From positions 7,688,001 to 7,752,000 of the forward strand of contig NZ_CP077970.1 in assembly GCF_024758505.1 (NCBI RefSeq): DNA of 64,000 nucleotides. The letters run 5' to 3'. A program made the position numbers and the translations under genes. The notes beneath the pieces were generated by a model, which saw only the letters and a list, made by a program, of their open reading frames with translations, ran no database searches and was not told where the DNA came from. The stretch is from Bradyrhizobium arachidis (GTDB lineage Bacteria > Pseudomonadota > Alphaproteobacteria > Rhizobiales > Xanthobacteraceae). Positions 9,105 through 16,953 of the stretch are shown in pieces (within the stretch, counting starts at the first letter, position 1; each line of letters starts with the position of its first letter).

Positions 9105-10787
9105 TCAGCCCTGCCCGAGCGCACCGGCAAGAACCCGGCCGAGCATCCCCGCTTGTGACACACTGCCGCGCCAGGCCACGATCTGATCGGGACGGATGAG
9201 CGCGAGGTCGGCCTCGTAGAGGTCGCGCAACTGGCTCGGCAGCGTGACGAGCTTCACGTCGGCGCCGAGTGCTCGCGCTGCTTCGTGCAGCGGACCATCA
9301 ACAGACACGACGTCGTCGAATTGGAGCAGCGTCCATTCGAATCCGAACAGGTCGTACAGGGATACGCCGTCCGCGAGCCAGGCATGCGGCGCGCGGCCTC
9401 CGGGACAGGCGCTCGGCACGTAGACATTTGCGGCGTCGGGCGGAGGCTTTGTGCCATCGGCCAGGATGATCGGCGAGGTGTCATAACGTCCGCCGAAGGT
9501 GATGCCGGGAATGTTGAATTCGGCGCGGGCGTGCTGGTCGAGATAGGTACCGGCCGCGCGCCTTGCGTCATTGCCCGCTTCAGTCGCGTCCTCCAGTTCC
9601 GGCACGGCCGCAAACAGGCCGAGCGAGTCGGCGAAGCGCCGCGCATAGCCCGTGTTGCGCAGCGCGACCGGACGGCGCTCGACCTCGTAGCTGTCGAGGA
9701 GCGCAACGGGACTGATGCCCTTGACGACGCTTGAGAGCTTCCAGCCGAGATTGACGGCGTCCTCGATCGCAGTGTTGTAGCCAAGCCCGCCGGTCGGGGT
9801 GAACAGATGCGCAGCATCGCCGCCGAGGAAGACCCTGCCCCGCTGCATGCCGTCAGCGACCAGCGCATGACCTGCGGTCCAGGTCAGATGGGACAGCACC
9901 TCGCATGCGATCGGTGCGCCGCATGCGCGCTGGAACGCGGCTTTCGCTTCATGAGCGGTGATCGTCGTCTCGTCCTCACCGGGCCGAAGCTGGGTGTGGA
10001 ACGCGAATTCGTCGCGCCCGTTCACGGATGCCATGAAGGCGCGGCGGTCGCCGTTGAAGCAGTTGTACATCCACGCCCTGGCGTGGGGGATGCTCGCGTA
10101 AAAATCCGGCGACCGGAGATAGACGGCGAGCATCCGCCCGCCCATGAAATCGCGCTGGATCCCGGCCTCGCCGCCATAGGCAATGCCGAGCGACTGCCGC
10201 ACCATGGAGCGCGGCCCGTCTGCGCCAACCAGAAAATCGGCATGAACCTCAAAGCGGCGGCCGTCGTCGCGGCATTCGATGTCACCGACGATGCCGTCGT
10301 CGTGTTCGGCATAGCTAATCAGACGGTGACCGTAATGAAGCCGGATTCCCGGCAGCCGCTCGGCATACCGGCGCAGCACCGCCTCGACATATTTTTGCGA
10401 GACGCGATGGGGCAGCTCGGCGGCGCTCCACGAGCCCGACAATCCCTTCACGAGTTCGGTTGCGCGGCTCGAGGACGGCAATTGAAACCGCGCCAGCTCG
10501 TAGCCAGTGTAACGGGTGAAGTAGGCGACGTCGGTCGGATAGTCGGCAGGCAGTCCCGCCTGCCTGATCTCGGCGGCAAAACCGAGCCGGCGATAATGCT
10601 CCATCGAGCGGGCCTGAGTCGCATTGGCCTGCGGATTGAATGCCGTCCCGGGCTTTTCGTCGACCAGCACCGCAGAGACACCGCGCCGCCCGAGCTCGTT
10701 GGCCAGCATGAGCCCGCAGGGGCCGCCGCCCACGATGAGCACGGAGGTCGTCAGGCGTGTTTCCAAGGGGCGTCTCCAACGAGGCAT
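9105..10787 (-). CDS. FAD-dependent aromatic-ring-type monooxygenase
   Basis: 560 residues of the class A flavoprotein hydroxylases (PheA/TfdB/MhpA-like), which use NAD(P)H and O2 to hydroxylate phenolic substrates. The Rossmann FAD motif GGGPCGL is at about 20-26, the DG motif GADGPRSMVR at 188-197 and the GD motif GGDAAHLFTP at 322-331. A thioredoxin-like C-terminal domain (about 410-560) is typical of the phenol hydroxylase branch. ATG at 10787 follows CAGGAT. It lies 38 bases below the MarR regulator gene in the same direction, so control by that regulator is likely. Substrate not evident. Confidence 0.9.
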   Translation of the reverse strand: MPRWRRPLETRLTTSVLIVGGGPCGLMLANELGRRGVSAVLVDEKPGTAFNPQANATQARSMEHYRRLGFAAEIRQAGLPADYPTDVAYFTRYTGYELARFQLPSSSRATELVKGLSGSWSAAELPHRVSQKYVEAVLRRYAERLPGIRLHYGHRLISYAEHDDGIVGDIECRDDGRRFEVHADFLVGADGPRSMVRQSLGIAYGGEAGIQRDFMGGRMLAVYLRSPDFYASIPHARAWMYNCFNGDRRAFMASVNGRDEFAFHTQLRPGEDETTITAHEAKAAFQRACGAPIACEVLSHLTWTAGHALVADGMQRGRVFLGGDAAHLFTPTGGLGYNTAIEDAVNLGWKLSSVVKGISPVALLDSYEVERRPVALRNTGYARRFADSLGLFAAVPELEDATEAGNDARRAAGTYLDQHARAEFNIPGITFGGRYDTSPIILADGTKPPPDAANVYVPSACPGGRAPHAWLADGVSLYDLFGFEWTLLQFDDVVSVDGPLHEAARALGADVKLVTLPSQLRDLYEADLALIRPDQIVAWRGSVSQAGMLGRVLAGALGQG

Positions 10788-10805
10788 TATCCTGCATGGT
10801 AAGGA

Positions 10806-10837
10806 TACCTGACGATTTAGTCAAGCTACCTGACGAT
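10806..10837. promoter_or_regulatory. Direct repeats, candidate MarR operator
   Basis: TACCTGACGAT occurs at 10806-10816 and again at 10827-10837, a 21-bp spacing equal to two helical turns. The first copy is just upstream of the monooxygenase start and abuts a GGTA-AGGA-TACC imperfect palindrome (10798-10809). The second covers the marR stop codon. Position suggests control of the monooxygenase; binding is not shown. Confidence 0.35.
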
Positions 10838-11299
10838 CTCGTCATCGAGCGTATCGAAACTCGCGCCATAGGCCGCGAGCCCTTTCAGGATCGCCTCCAT
10901 GCTCGCCTTGCCGAGTTCGGCGCGCATTTCCCGCTCCGCGACATCAACCGCATCCCGAAAGGCATTTAGCCAGATCAGGCCGGCCGGCGTGAACTTGACG
11001 ATGCGGGCGCGGCCGTCGCTCGGATCAGGAATGCGGTCGACCAGGCCGAGCTCGACACATTGGTCGACCAGCTCTCCCATGGCCTGCTTGCTCATCGAGG
11101 CCCGCCGGGCGAGCTCGGTCAACCGCGTTCCCTCGACGTCGAGATTTCGGGTCAGGCCGACATGGGCGATGCGCGTCTCGGCATGCCCGCGCGCGCTCAT
11201 CAGCTCGAGGACGCGGGCCTCGAAGCGGCGCACCGCGTTGTTGAGAAGGCGACCGACATTGGCATGCCGCCACGCAGTCCCGGACTTTCTGGCATTCAT
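10826..11299 (-). CDS. MarR family transcriptional regulator
   Basis: 157 residues with the winged-helix core of MarR proteins: RLLNNAVRRFEARVLELM as the dimer helix, TRLTELARRASMSKQAMGELVDQC as the recognition region, and LGLVDRIPDPSDGRARIVKFTPAG as the wing. Its start lies two bases after the stop of the molybdoenzyme gene, and it ends 38 bases before the monooxygenase, so the three look like one leftward transcript. MarR proteins of such operons usually respond to phenolic ligands, which fits the flavin hydroxylase below; this is inference. Confidence 0.88.
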   Translation of the reverse strand: MNARKSGTAWRHANVGRLLNNAVRRFEARVLELMSARGHAETRIAHVGLTRNLDVEGTRLTELARRASMSKQAMGELVDQCVELGLVDRIPDPSDGRARIVKFTPAGLIWLNAFRDAVDVAEREMRAELGKASMEAILKGLAAYGASFDTLDDEIVR

Positions 11300-11301
11300 C
11301 C

Positions 11302-13623
11302 CTACACCGGATCGAATGCGCGGATTGGCGGCAGATTGCCGGTGAACTTCTCCACCTCGACCGTCGTGAGCTGGCCGGTGCAGCCCTGCGCGAAGGATGA
11401 GGTGCCGATGTCGCGGGTCAGCACGTTGGGATTGCCGTGAACGCAGAGCGGCGCCTCCTCCTCCGGATCCATCGGATCGTACCAGGCACCGGTCGGCAAC
11501 TGGACGATGCCGGGCGCGATGCCGTCGGTGACATGCACCGCGGCAAGGCAGGCGCCGCGCTCGTTGAACAGGCGAATGATGTCGCCGTCCTTGATGCCGC
11601 GAGACTCGGCGTCACGCGGGTTCATGCGCGCGACCTCGCGTCCCCGATGTTTTGCGCCCAGGGAATGTCCGCCAAAATCGAGCTGGCTGTGCAGGCGCGT
11701 CACCGGCTGATTGGCGACGAGGAAGCACGGCGCCCCGGGTTTTGGCATATCGGTCTTCTCGAGCCACACCGGATGGCCCGGACAATCCGCATCGCCATGA
11801 CCCGCGATCTTTGCCGAAAAGATCTCGATGCGGCCGCTCGGCGTCGGTAACGCCTGCGCAACCGGATCCTCGCGGAAGCGGCGCAGCCTGCCGCCGTCGT
11901 CGGGCTGCTGCGGCACCACCAGGCTGCCACGCGCCCAGAATTCGTCGAAGTGTGGGGCCTCGAGGCCCCGCTTGGCGAGCGAGGCGCGGGTCGGCTCATA
12001 GAGATATGCGAGCCACTCCCGCGACGTGCGGCCTTCGGTGAAAGGCTCGCGCGCGCCAAGACGGTCGGCGAGATCGGCAAAGATGTCGTAGTCGTCGCGC
12101 GCGAGCCCAAACGGCTCGGCGATGCGGTGCATGGCGACCATCAGGGGATCGTTGGTGGAATAGCCGATGTCCTCGCGCTCGAGCGTCATGGTCGCGGGCA
12201 GGACGATGTCGGCGTGCCGGGCCGTGGCGGTCCAGGCGAGCTCGTGCACGACCAGCGTATCGACCTTCGCAAACGCCTTGCGCAGGCGGTTGATGTCCTG
12301 GTGATGATGGAAGGGATTGCCGCCGGCCCAGTAGACGAGGCGGATATCGGGATAGGTGCGCGTCTCGCCGTTGTAGCGATAGGTTATTCCGGGATTGAGC
12401 AGCATGTCGGCGATGCGCGCCACCGGAATGAAATCGGCAACGCCGTTGCGGCCCTGCCCCAGCGTCGGCCCCGGCACGTCGTTGACGCGGCGGCCGTAAT
12501 AGCCGATCGCCCCGAGCGAATAGGCGTAGCCGCCGCCGGGAAGGCCGATCTGGCCGAGCGCGGCCGCGAGCACCATGCCCATCCACACCGGCTGCTCGCC
12601 ATGCTCGGCGCGTTGCAGGGAATGCGAGACGGTGATGAGCGCCCTTTTGCCGGCGAGGCGGCGCGCGAGCTTGCGGATGTTGTTCGCATCGACGCCGCAG
12701 ATCGCGGCGGCCCAGTCGGCGTGCTTCGGCTGCCCATCGCTCTCGCCGGTGAGATAGCGCAAAAAGACCGGCCAGCCTTCGGTGTAGCGATCGAGGAAGG
12801 CCTGATCGTGCAGGTCTTCGGTGACCAGCGTGTGCACGATGCCGAGCATCAGCGCGGTGTCGGCGCCGGGCACGCATGTCATCCATTCGGCACCGGCCTC
12901 CGCGGGCAGATCGTCGCGCAGCGGACTGACCAGGACGAACTCGCAGCCGCGCCGGCGTGCCTCTGCCATGGCGCCGCGCTCGACATGCTTGCTGATGGAG
13001 CCACCGGCCACCATGGAGTTCTTCAGCGCCATACCGCCGAACGCCAGCACGATGTCCGTCTCGGCCGCGATCTGCTCCCAGGTCACGTTGCGCCTGGTGA
13101 TGTCCTCGTAACCGCAGAGAATCTGCGGCAGCAGCACCGAGGATGCACCCGACGAATAAGTGTTCACCGAACGCACATAGCCGCCCATCGCGATGTTGAG
13201 GAAGCGATGGACCTGGCTCTGCGCGTGATGGAAGCGGCCCGCACTCGACCAGCCATAGGAGCCGCCGAAGACGGCCGAGGGACCGTGCGCGTCGCGGATG
13301 CGCGAGAGCTCGTCACCCAAGAGATCGAGCGCCTTCTCCCAACTCACGGAGACGAATTCGTCGCGGCCGCGGCGATCATCGGGGCCCGGGCCATTCTCGA
13401 GCCAGCCGCGGCGGATCGCCGGCTGGGCGATACGGGCCTGGTGACGCAACGCGCCGGGAAAATTGTCGATGATGCCGCTCGGATCGGGGTCGCCCGCATA
13501 GGCCCTGACTTCGAGCCCGGCCGCACTGTTGCGCGCCGAGAACACGCCCCAGTGCGAGGTGTGCGGCTTGAAACCGTCGGAGAGGTCGAGGCCGGGATCG
13601 GGGAAGCCTATGGTGTCGGTCAT
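11302..13623 (-). CDS. Molybdopterin-guanine-dinucleotide oxidoreductase, BisC/TorA/DorA family
   Basis: 773 residues of the DMSO-reductase family. The opening HTSHWGVFSAR, the SYGWSSAGRFHHAQSQ block, the NTYSSGASSVLLPQ block (which should hold the serine molybdenum ligand of S/N-oxide reductases) and YWAGGNPFHHHQD all match biotin-sulfoxide/TMAO/DMSO reductases. There is no N-terminal Fe-S cysteine cluster and no twin-arginine signal, so it is probably cytoplasmic like BisC, reducing a sulfoxide or N-oxide. The frame opens upstream, but ATG at 13623 follows AAGGA. It is first of a probable operon with marR and the flavin monooxygenase. Substrate could be methionine sulfoxide, biotin sulfoxide or another S/N-oxide. 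Confidence 0.9.
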   Translation of the reverse strand: MTDTIGFPDPGLDLSDGFKPHTSHWGVFSARNSAAGLEVRAYAGDPDPSGIIDNFPGALRHQARIAQPAIRRGWLENGPGPDDRRGRDEFVSVSWEKALDLLGDELSRIRDAHGPSAVFGGSYGWSSAGRFHHAQSQVHRFLNIAMGGYVRSVNTYSSGASSVLLPQILCGYEDITRRNVTWEQIAAETDIVLAFGGMALKNSMVAGGSISKHVERGAMAEARRRGCEFVLVSPLRDDLPAEAGAEWMTCVPGADTALMLGIVHTLVTEDLHDQAFLDRYTEGWPVFLRYLTGESDGQPKHADWAAAICGVDANNIRKLARRLAGKRALITVSHSLQRAEHGEQPVWMGMVLAAALGQIGLPGGGYAYSLGAIGYYGRRVNDVPGPTLGQGRNGVADFIPVARIADMLLNPGITYRYNGETRTYPDIRLVYWAGGNPFHHHQDINRLRKAFAKVDTLVVHELAWTATARHADIVLPATMTLEREDIGYSTNDPLMVAMHRIAEPFGLARDDYDIFADLADRLGAREPFTEGRTSREWLAYLYEPTRASLAKRGLEAPHFDEFWARGSLVVPQQPDDGGRLRRFREDPVAQALPTPSGRIEIFSAKIAGHGDADCPGHPVWLEKTDMPKPGAPCFLVANQPVTRLHSQLDFGGHSLGAKHRGREVARMNPRDAESRGIKDGDIIRLFNERGACLAAVHVTDGIAPGIVQLPTGAWYDPMDPEEEAPLCVHGNPNVLTRDIGTSSFAQGCTGQLTTVEVEKFTGNLPPIRAFDPV

Positions 13624-13812
13624 CGCGTCGTCCTTGTGGCGGGAGGCGCCAATCGTGCCGTTCCCGTTACAGGTATCCGAACCGCATGGTGAGGCCAACT
13701 GGATATGTTATCGCCAAGTTGCATCGCGGGGTCGCGCGATTGCACGCTTCTGGTTCCCTGGCTTCTCAGGGCGCAGCGCAACATGCAGACACAGGCGCGC
13801 GGTGGCGCAACG

Positions 13813-15177
13813 TTATCCGCCGTCTCTCGCGCGACGGAACAGATCGGCTCCGCCGACTTGTCCGCCCTTCAGCGCGATTTCGGTTCTCGCATGCGCGCGA
13901 TCCGATGACGCGCGGCAGAGCGGTGCCCCCTCTGCGAGCGGAGCGATCGCTGTCAACGCATAGATGCCCATGGCTTGTAGCGCATGGCCGGATGTGTCCC
14001 CGCCGGCGACAACGGCACGTTGGAGCCGCGCGGTTTCAAGAATGGAGTCCAGCGCCTGGCCCAGTCCGGCGCCGATGCGATCATTCACCGCTGCCGCATT
14101 TGCGCCACTCGCCTTGATCGCCGCGTTGAGTGTGCCGATCGCCGGATCGTCGGGGCCGCTTGCGGTGATCAGGAGCGCGTCGCGGCCGGACGAGAGCGCG
14201 GCGAGCCCACGCTCAGCAGCTCGGCCGATTTCCTTGGTCCATTCGACCGCGTCGACGGCACGCGCTGCATCGAGCCGCACGATGTCAAAACCGTTCTCCG
14301 CGGCATGAGTGATCTGCCCCGCGGTGACGGGCGAGCAGGAGCCGGAGACGCAGGCGATGCGCTCGACGCCGGTGAGCCGCAGGTCGGGCTTGCGGTCCGG
14401 GATCAGCCCGGCCGCACGCCAATAGGCGACCAGCGCCTGTTCGACGCCTTGCGAACCGGCGGCAAAGAGCCGCTCGCCGCGATGCTGCCAGATGAGGCGG
14501 CCGGCCTCGATCAGCGAGGCCTGGTCGAGCACGTCGAGCGAGATGATCTCGGTGCCGGCGGTTTTCGCGCGCGCCAGCGCCTCGTCTGCACCGCCCCTTG
14601 CCATGGTGACGAAGTCGATCAGGCCGATCGACCGCGCCGTCTGCTTGGCGAGATGGCGGCCGAGGTCGGACTCGTCCATCGGCGTCACCGGATGGCGCGA
14701 CATCGTCGGATGACGGTCGAGGCGATGGCCGACGCCGTTCACGGCCGCGAACAGATTTCCGAACATCTGATAGCGGCCCATCGCCGGCGATCCCACGAGA
14801 AGCGGATGCCAGCTACCGCCGAGGCGCGGCACGGCGAGATCGATCGCGCGTCCGATCGAGCCGATATGCGGTGCGGAGTCGAAAGTCGAGCACACCTTGT
14901 AATGCGCGATCGGCGCACCGATGCCGGCGAGGACGTCGAACACCGCCGGAAGATTCTGCTCCATCCAGGCGGGATCCTTTGCGCGCGCAGTGCCGGCAAT
15001 GCCGATGCCGCGAAACTGCCCGGAGGCCGCAAGGCGTTCCGGTGTCGGGGGCTCGAGGAACAGGATCGTGGGTAGCCCGGCGAAGGTGAGCGCCTCCATC
15101 GCGGCCGACGAGCCGGTGTAATCGTCGCCATAGAATGCGACGAGAGGACCGTCTGGCAGGAATGTCGTGCCGCTCAT
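13813..15177 (-). CDS. Four-carbon acid-sugar kinase (DUF1537; OiaK-like)
   Basis: 454 residues of the DUF1537 kinase family, which phosphorylate four-carbon acid sugars or 3-oxo-isoapionate. The N-terminal domain has the substrate-binding FYGDDYTGSS at about residues 15-24 and GSPAMGRYQM. The C-terminal domain has the nucleotide-binding SGSCSPVTAGQI and VVAGGDTSGHA motifs. The long upstream frame was rejected: ATG at 15177 overlaps the stop of the RuBisCO-like gene by 4 bases, showing translational coupling. A DUF1537 kinase next to a RuBisCO-like protein is the signature of the D-apiose pathways, where OiaK makes 3-oxo-isoapionate 4-phosphate for a RuBisCO-like enzyme. The other pathway enzymes are not in view. 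Confidence 0.88.
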   Translation of the reverse strand: MSGTTFLPDGPLVAFYGDDYTGSSAAMEALTFAGLPTILFLEPPTPERLAASGQFRGIGIAGTARAKDPAWMEQNLPAVFDVLAGIGAPIAHYKVCSTFDSAPHIGSIGRAIDLAVPRLGGSWHPLLVGSPAMGRYQMFGNLFAAVNGVGHRLDRHPTMSRHPVTPMDESDLGRHLAKQTARSIGLIDFVTMARGGADEALARAKTAGTEIISLDVLDQASLIEAGRLIWQHRGERLFAAGSQGVEQALVAYWRAAGLIPDRKPDLRLTGVERIACVSGSCSPVTAGQITHAAENGFDIVRLDAARAVDAVEWTKEIGRAAERGLAALSSGRDALLITASGPDDPAIGTLNAAIKASGANAAAVNDRIGAGLGQALDSILETARLQRAVVAGGDTSGHALQAMGIYALTAIAPLAEGAPLCRASSDRAHARTEIALKGGQVGGADLFRRARDGG

Positions 15178-16379
15178 GATTTGCCCGCGATTGCGGCATC
15201 CCACGCAGCGCGCAGATCGGCGACCCCTGCAGCGGGGCCATCGGGATGCGCAAGGATGCCACCGCCGGCGGCAAAGATCAGATCGGTCGAACCGAGCGCG
15301 CGCCAGGTTGGAAGTGCCTGCGCCGGCGACTGGCCCGACGAGAACACCGGCATGGCGATGCACGGCTTGTGCGCGAACATCGGCGTCAGCGCGGCGCGCG
15401 CCGACGTGACGACGCTGTCATCGGTCTCGCTGAACTTGTTGCCGATGCCGTTGACATGCATGTGATCCGCACCGGCAAGCCGCCAGATTTTTTGCCACGC
15501 CGTGTAATCCCACCCGAGCGCAGGATGGCGGTTCAATGCGCCCCAGCCGTTGCGATGCGCGTGAATCGGAAGCTGTGTATGGCGGCCGAGCTCGATCATG
15601 CCGGCGAGCCCGACCGAATTGATGCTCACCATCACGCAGGTGCCGCCTTCCCTAAGCACCAGATCGTGGCGGCGACGCATCTGGTCGATCTCGCCGGTCA
15701 GGTTGAAGGCGATCATCACCTTCTTGCCGGTGCGATCAGCATGGTCGTTGACGACGCGCATCACGGTTCGCACGCGTTCGTCGAACGGGCAATAGGCGCC
15801 GTCCGATTGCAGCTCGTCATCCTTGATGAAGTCGATGCCCGCCTCGCACAGCGTCGCGACGAGACCGGCCGTCTCGGCCGGGCTCAGCCCGATGCTCGGC
15901 TTGATGATGGTGCCGATCAGCGGACGACCGCTGACGCCGGTGAGCTCGCGCGTGCCGGCGACGCCGAATTTTGGACCGAAATAGGCGGAGGCGAAGGCAA
16001 GCGGAAGCCGCAAATCGAGCAGTCGCAGGCCGGTGAGCTGGCGCAACTCCCAGAGATTGCCGGCGATCGCCGTGACCAGATTGGGCAGCGACACGCCGAT
16101 ATTGTCCAGCGGCCACGACAGCGTCACGCGCGCGCGGTGCCAGGGACCGTCTGGATTGACCGGCCGTGCCACGGGGAGCGATGGCGCGGAGGCGGCCTCG
16201 AGCAGCTCGATGCTCTCGACCCGCGCGGCCGCGCGCGCTTTCAACTCCGGCGTCTCACCGGGCACCGCGACGAACGTTCCGCTCGACTGCTCGCCCGCCA
16301 TCGTCTCGGCGGCAACGCGTGGATCGACTGATGTCTCGATCAGATAGTCGGCTTCGATGCGAACAGGGTTTTCCGTCAC
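15174..16379 (-). CDS. RuBisCO-like protein (form IV; OiaX/OiaT-like)
   Basis: 401 residues with the RuBisCO large-subunit fold but altered active site. K160 in TIIKPSIG matches K175 of spinach RuBisCO, but the K177 position is serine (S162), so CO2 fixation on ribulose bisphosphate is not expected. The metal-carbamate triad is kept: K186, D188 and E189 in FIKDDE. HAHR at 273-276 and the loop-6 lysine in GIGNKFSE (about K315) are also kept. Members of this family act as 3-oxo-isoapionate-4-phosphate decarboxylase or transcarboxylase/hydrolase, or as isomerases/enolases in methionine salvage. The adjacent DUF1537 kinase favours the isoapionate role; the kinase start is coupled to this stop codon. 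Which of the two RuBisCO-like activities applies cannot be decided here. Confidence 0.88.
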   Translation of the reverse strand: MTENPVRIEADYLIETSVDPRVAAETMAGEQSSGTFVAVPGETPELKARAAARVESIELLEAASAPSLPVARPVNPDGPWHRARVTLSWPLDNIGVSLPNLVTAIAGNLWELRQLTGLRLLDLRLPLAFASAYFGPKFGVAGTRELTGVSGRPLIGTIIKPSIGLSPAETAGLVATLCEAGIDFIKDDELQSDGAYCPFDERVRTVMRVVNDHADRTGKKVMIAFNLTGEIDQMRRRHDLVLREGGTCVMVSINSVGLAGMIELGRHTQLPIHAHRNGWGALNRHPALGWDYTAWQKIWRLAGADHMHVNGIGNKFSETDDSVVTSARAALTPMFAHKPCIAMPVFSSGQSPAQALPTWRALGSTDLIFAAGGGILAHPDGPAAGVADLRAAWDAAIAGKS

Positions 16380-16394
16380 GGGATCGCAGACAGG

Positions 16395-16934
16395 CTAGAG
16401 TTTTGTCAGATCGGGAAATGGCCGCACGGGATCGCGTCCGTCCCAGCCCTTGGCCGCTTTGCGGATGAGGTCGAACATCTTGCCCTTGGGACCCGCGACT
16501 TCAGACAATTCGATCACCGTTCCCGGATGATACTCCGTGTCGAAATAGACAAAGCGGCCGCGGGCGCCGACCTCGCCGCTCATGACGGGCTTGAAACCCT
16601 CTGCCTCGAGGCGCGAGAGATCGGCGTCGTAATCTTCGGTCCAATAGGCGACGTGCTGCAAGCCCTTATTCCCTGCTTTGAGGAAATCGGCATACATCGA
16701 CGGCGCATCGTTGCGGATCTGGATCAGCTCCATCTGCAACGGCCCGGAATTGGCAAGCGCCACGGAATTGTGCGGCTCGTAGGCCTTGCCGCGATAGCGG
16801 TAGTTCACGATCGGCACGCGCGGATTGTAGAACCACGGCCCGATGCCGAGCTCGCGGCTCCAATAGTCCATCGCCTTCTCGATGTCGTCGACGACGTAGC
16901 CGGCCTGCCGGATCTCGCCAAAAAAGCGGCTCAT
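16395..16934 (-). CDS. VOC (glyoxalase/bleomycin-resistance) family protein
   Basis: 179 residues with a two-module vicinal-oxygen-chelate fold: IRQAGYVVDDIEKAMDYWSRELGIGPWF opens module 1 and GLQHVAYWTEDYDADLSRLEAEGFK opens module 2, ending in FDTEYHPGTVIELSE with a likely metal-ligand glutamate. ATG at 16934 is family-like; the upstream 32 codons are not. It sits between the TRAP permease and the RuBisCO-like protein with short gaps (19 and 15 bases), so it should act in the same sugar-acid pathway, perhaps as an epimerase, isomerase or lyase. Its role is not defined in the apiose pathways that I know. Confidence 0.8.
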   Translation of the reverse strand: MSRFFGEIRQAGYVVDDIEKAMDYWSRELGIGPWFYNPRVPIVNYRYRGKAYEPHNSVALANSGPLQMELIQIRNDAPSMYADFLKAGNKGLQHVAYWTEDYDADLSRLEAEGFKPVMSGEVGARGRFVYFDTEYHPGTVIELSEVAGPKGKMFDLIRKAAKGWDGRDPVRPFPDLTKL

Positions 16935-16953
16935 TGAACGATTCCCACTCTGT

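Noticed and set aside
11950..13692. 580-codon plus-strand open frame
   Set aside because: Antisense shadow of the molybdoenzyme gene, with Arg/Gly/Ala-rich nonsense composition.
15174..16379. Bona fide carbon-fixing RuBisCO
   Set aside because: The K177 position is serine, no small subunit or phosphoribulokinase is present, and the context is sugar-acid catabolism.
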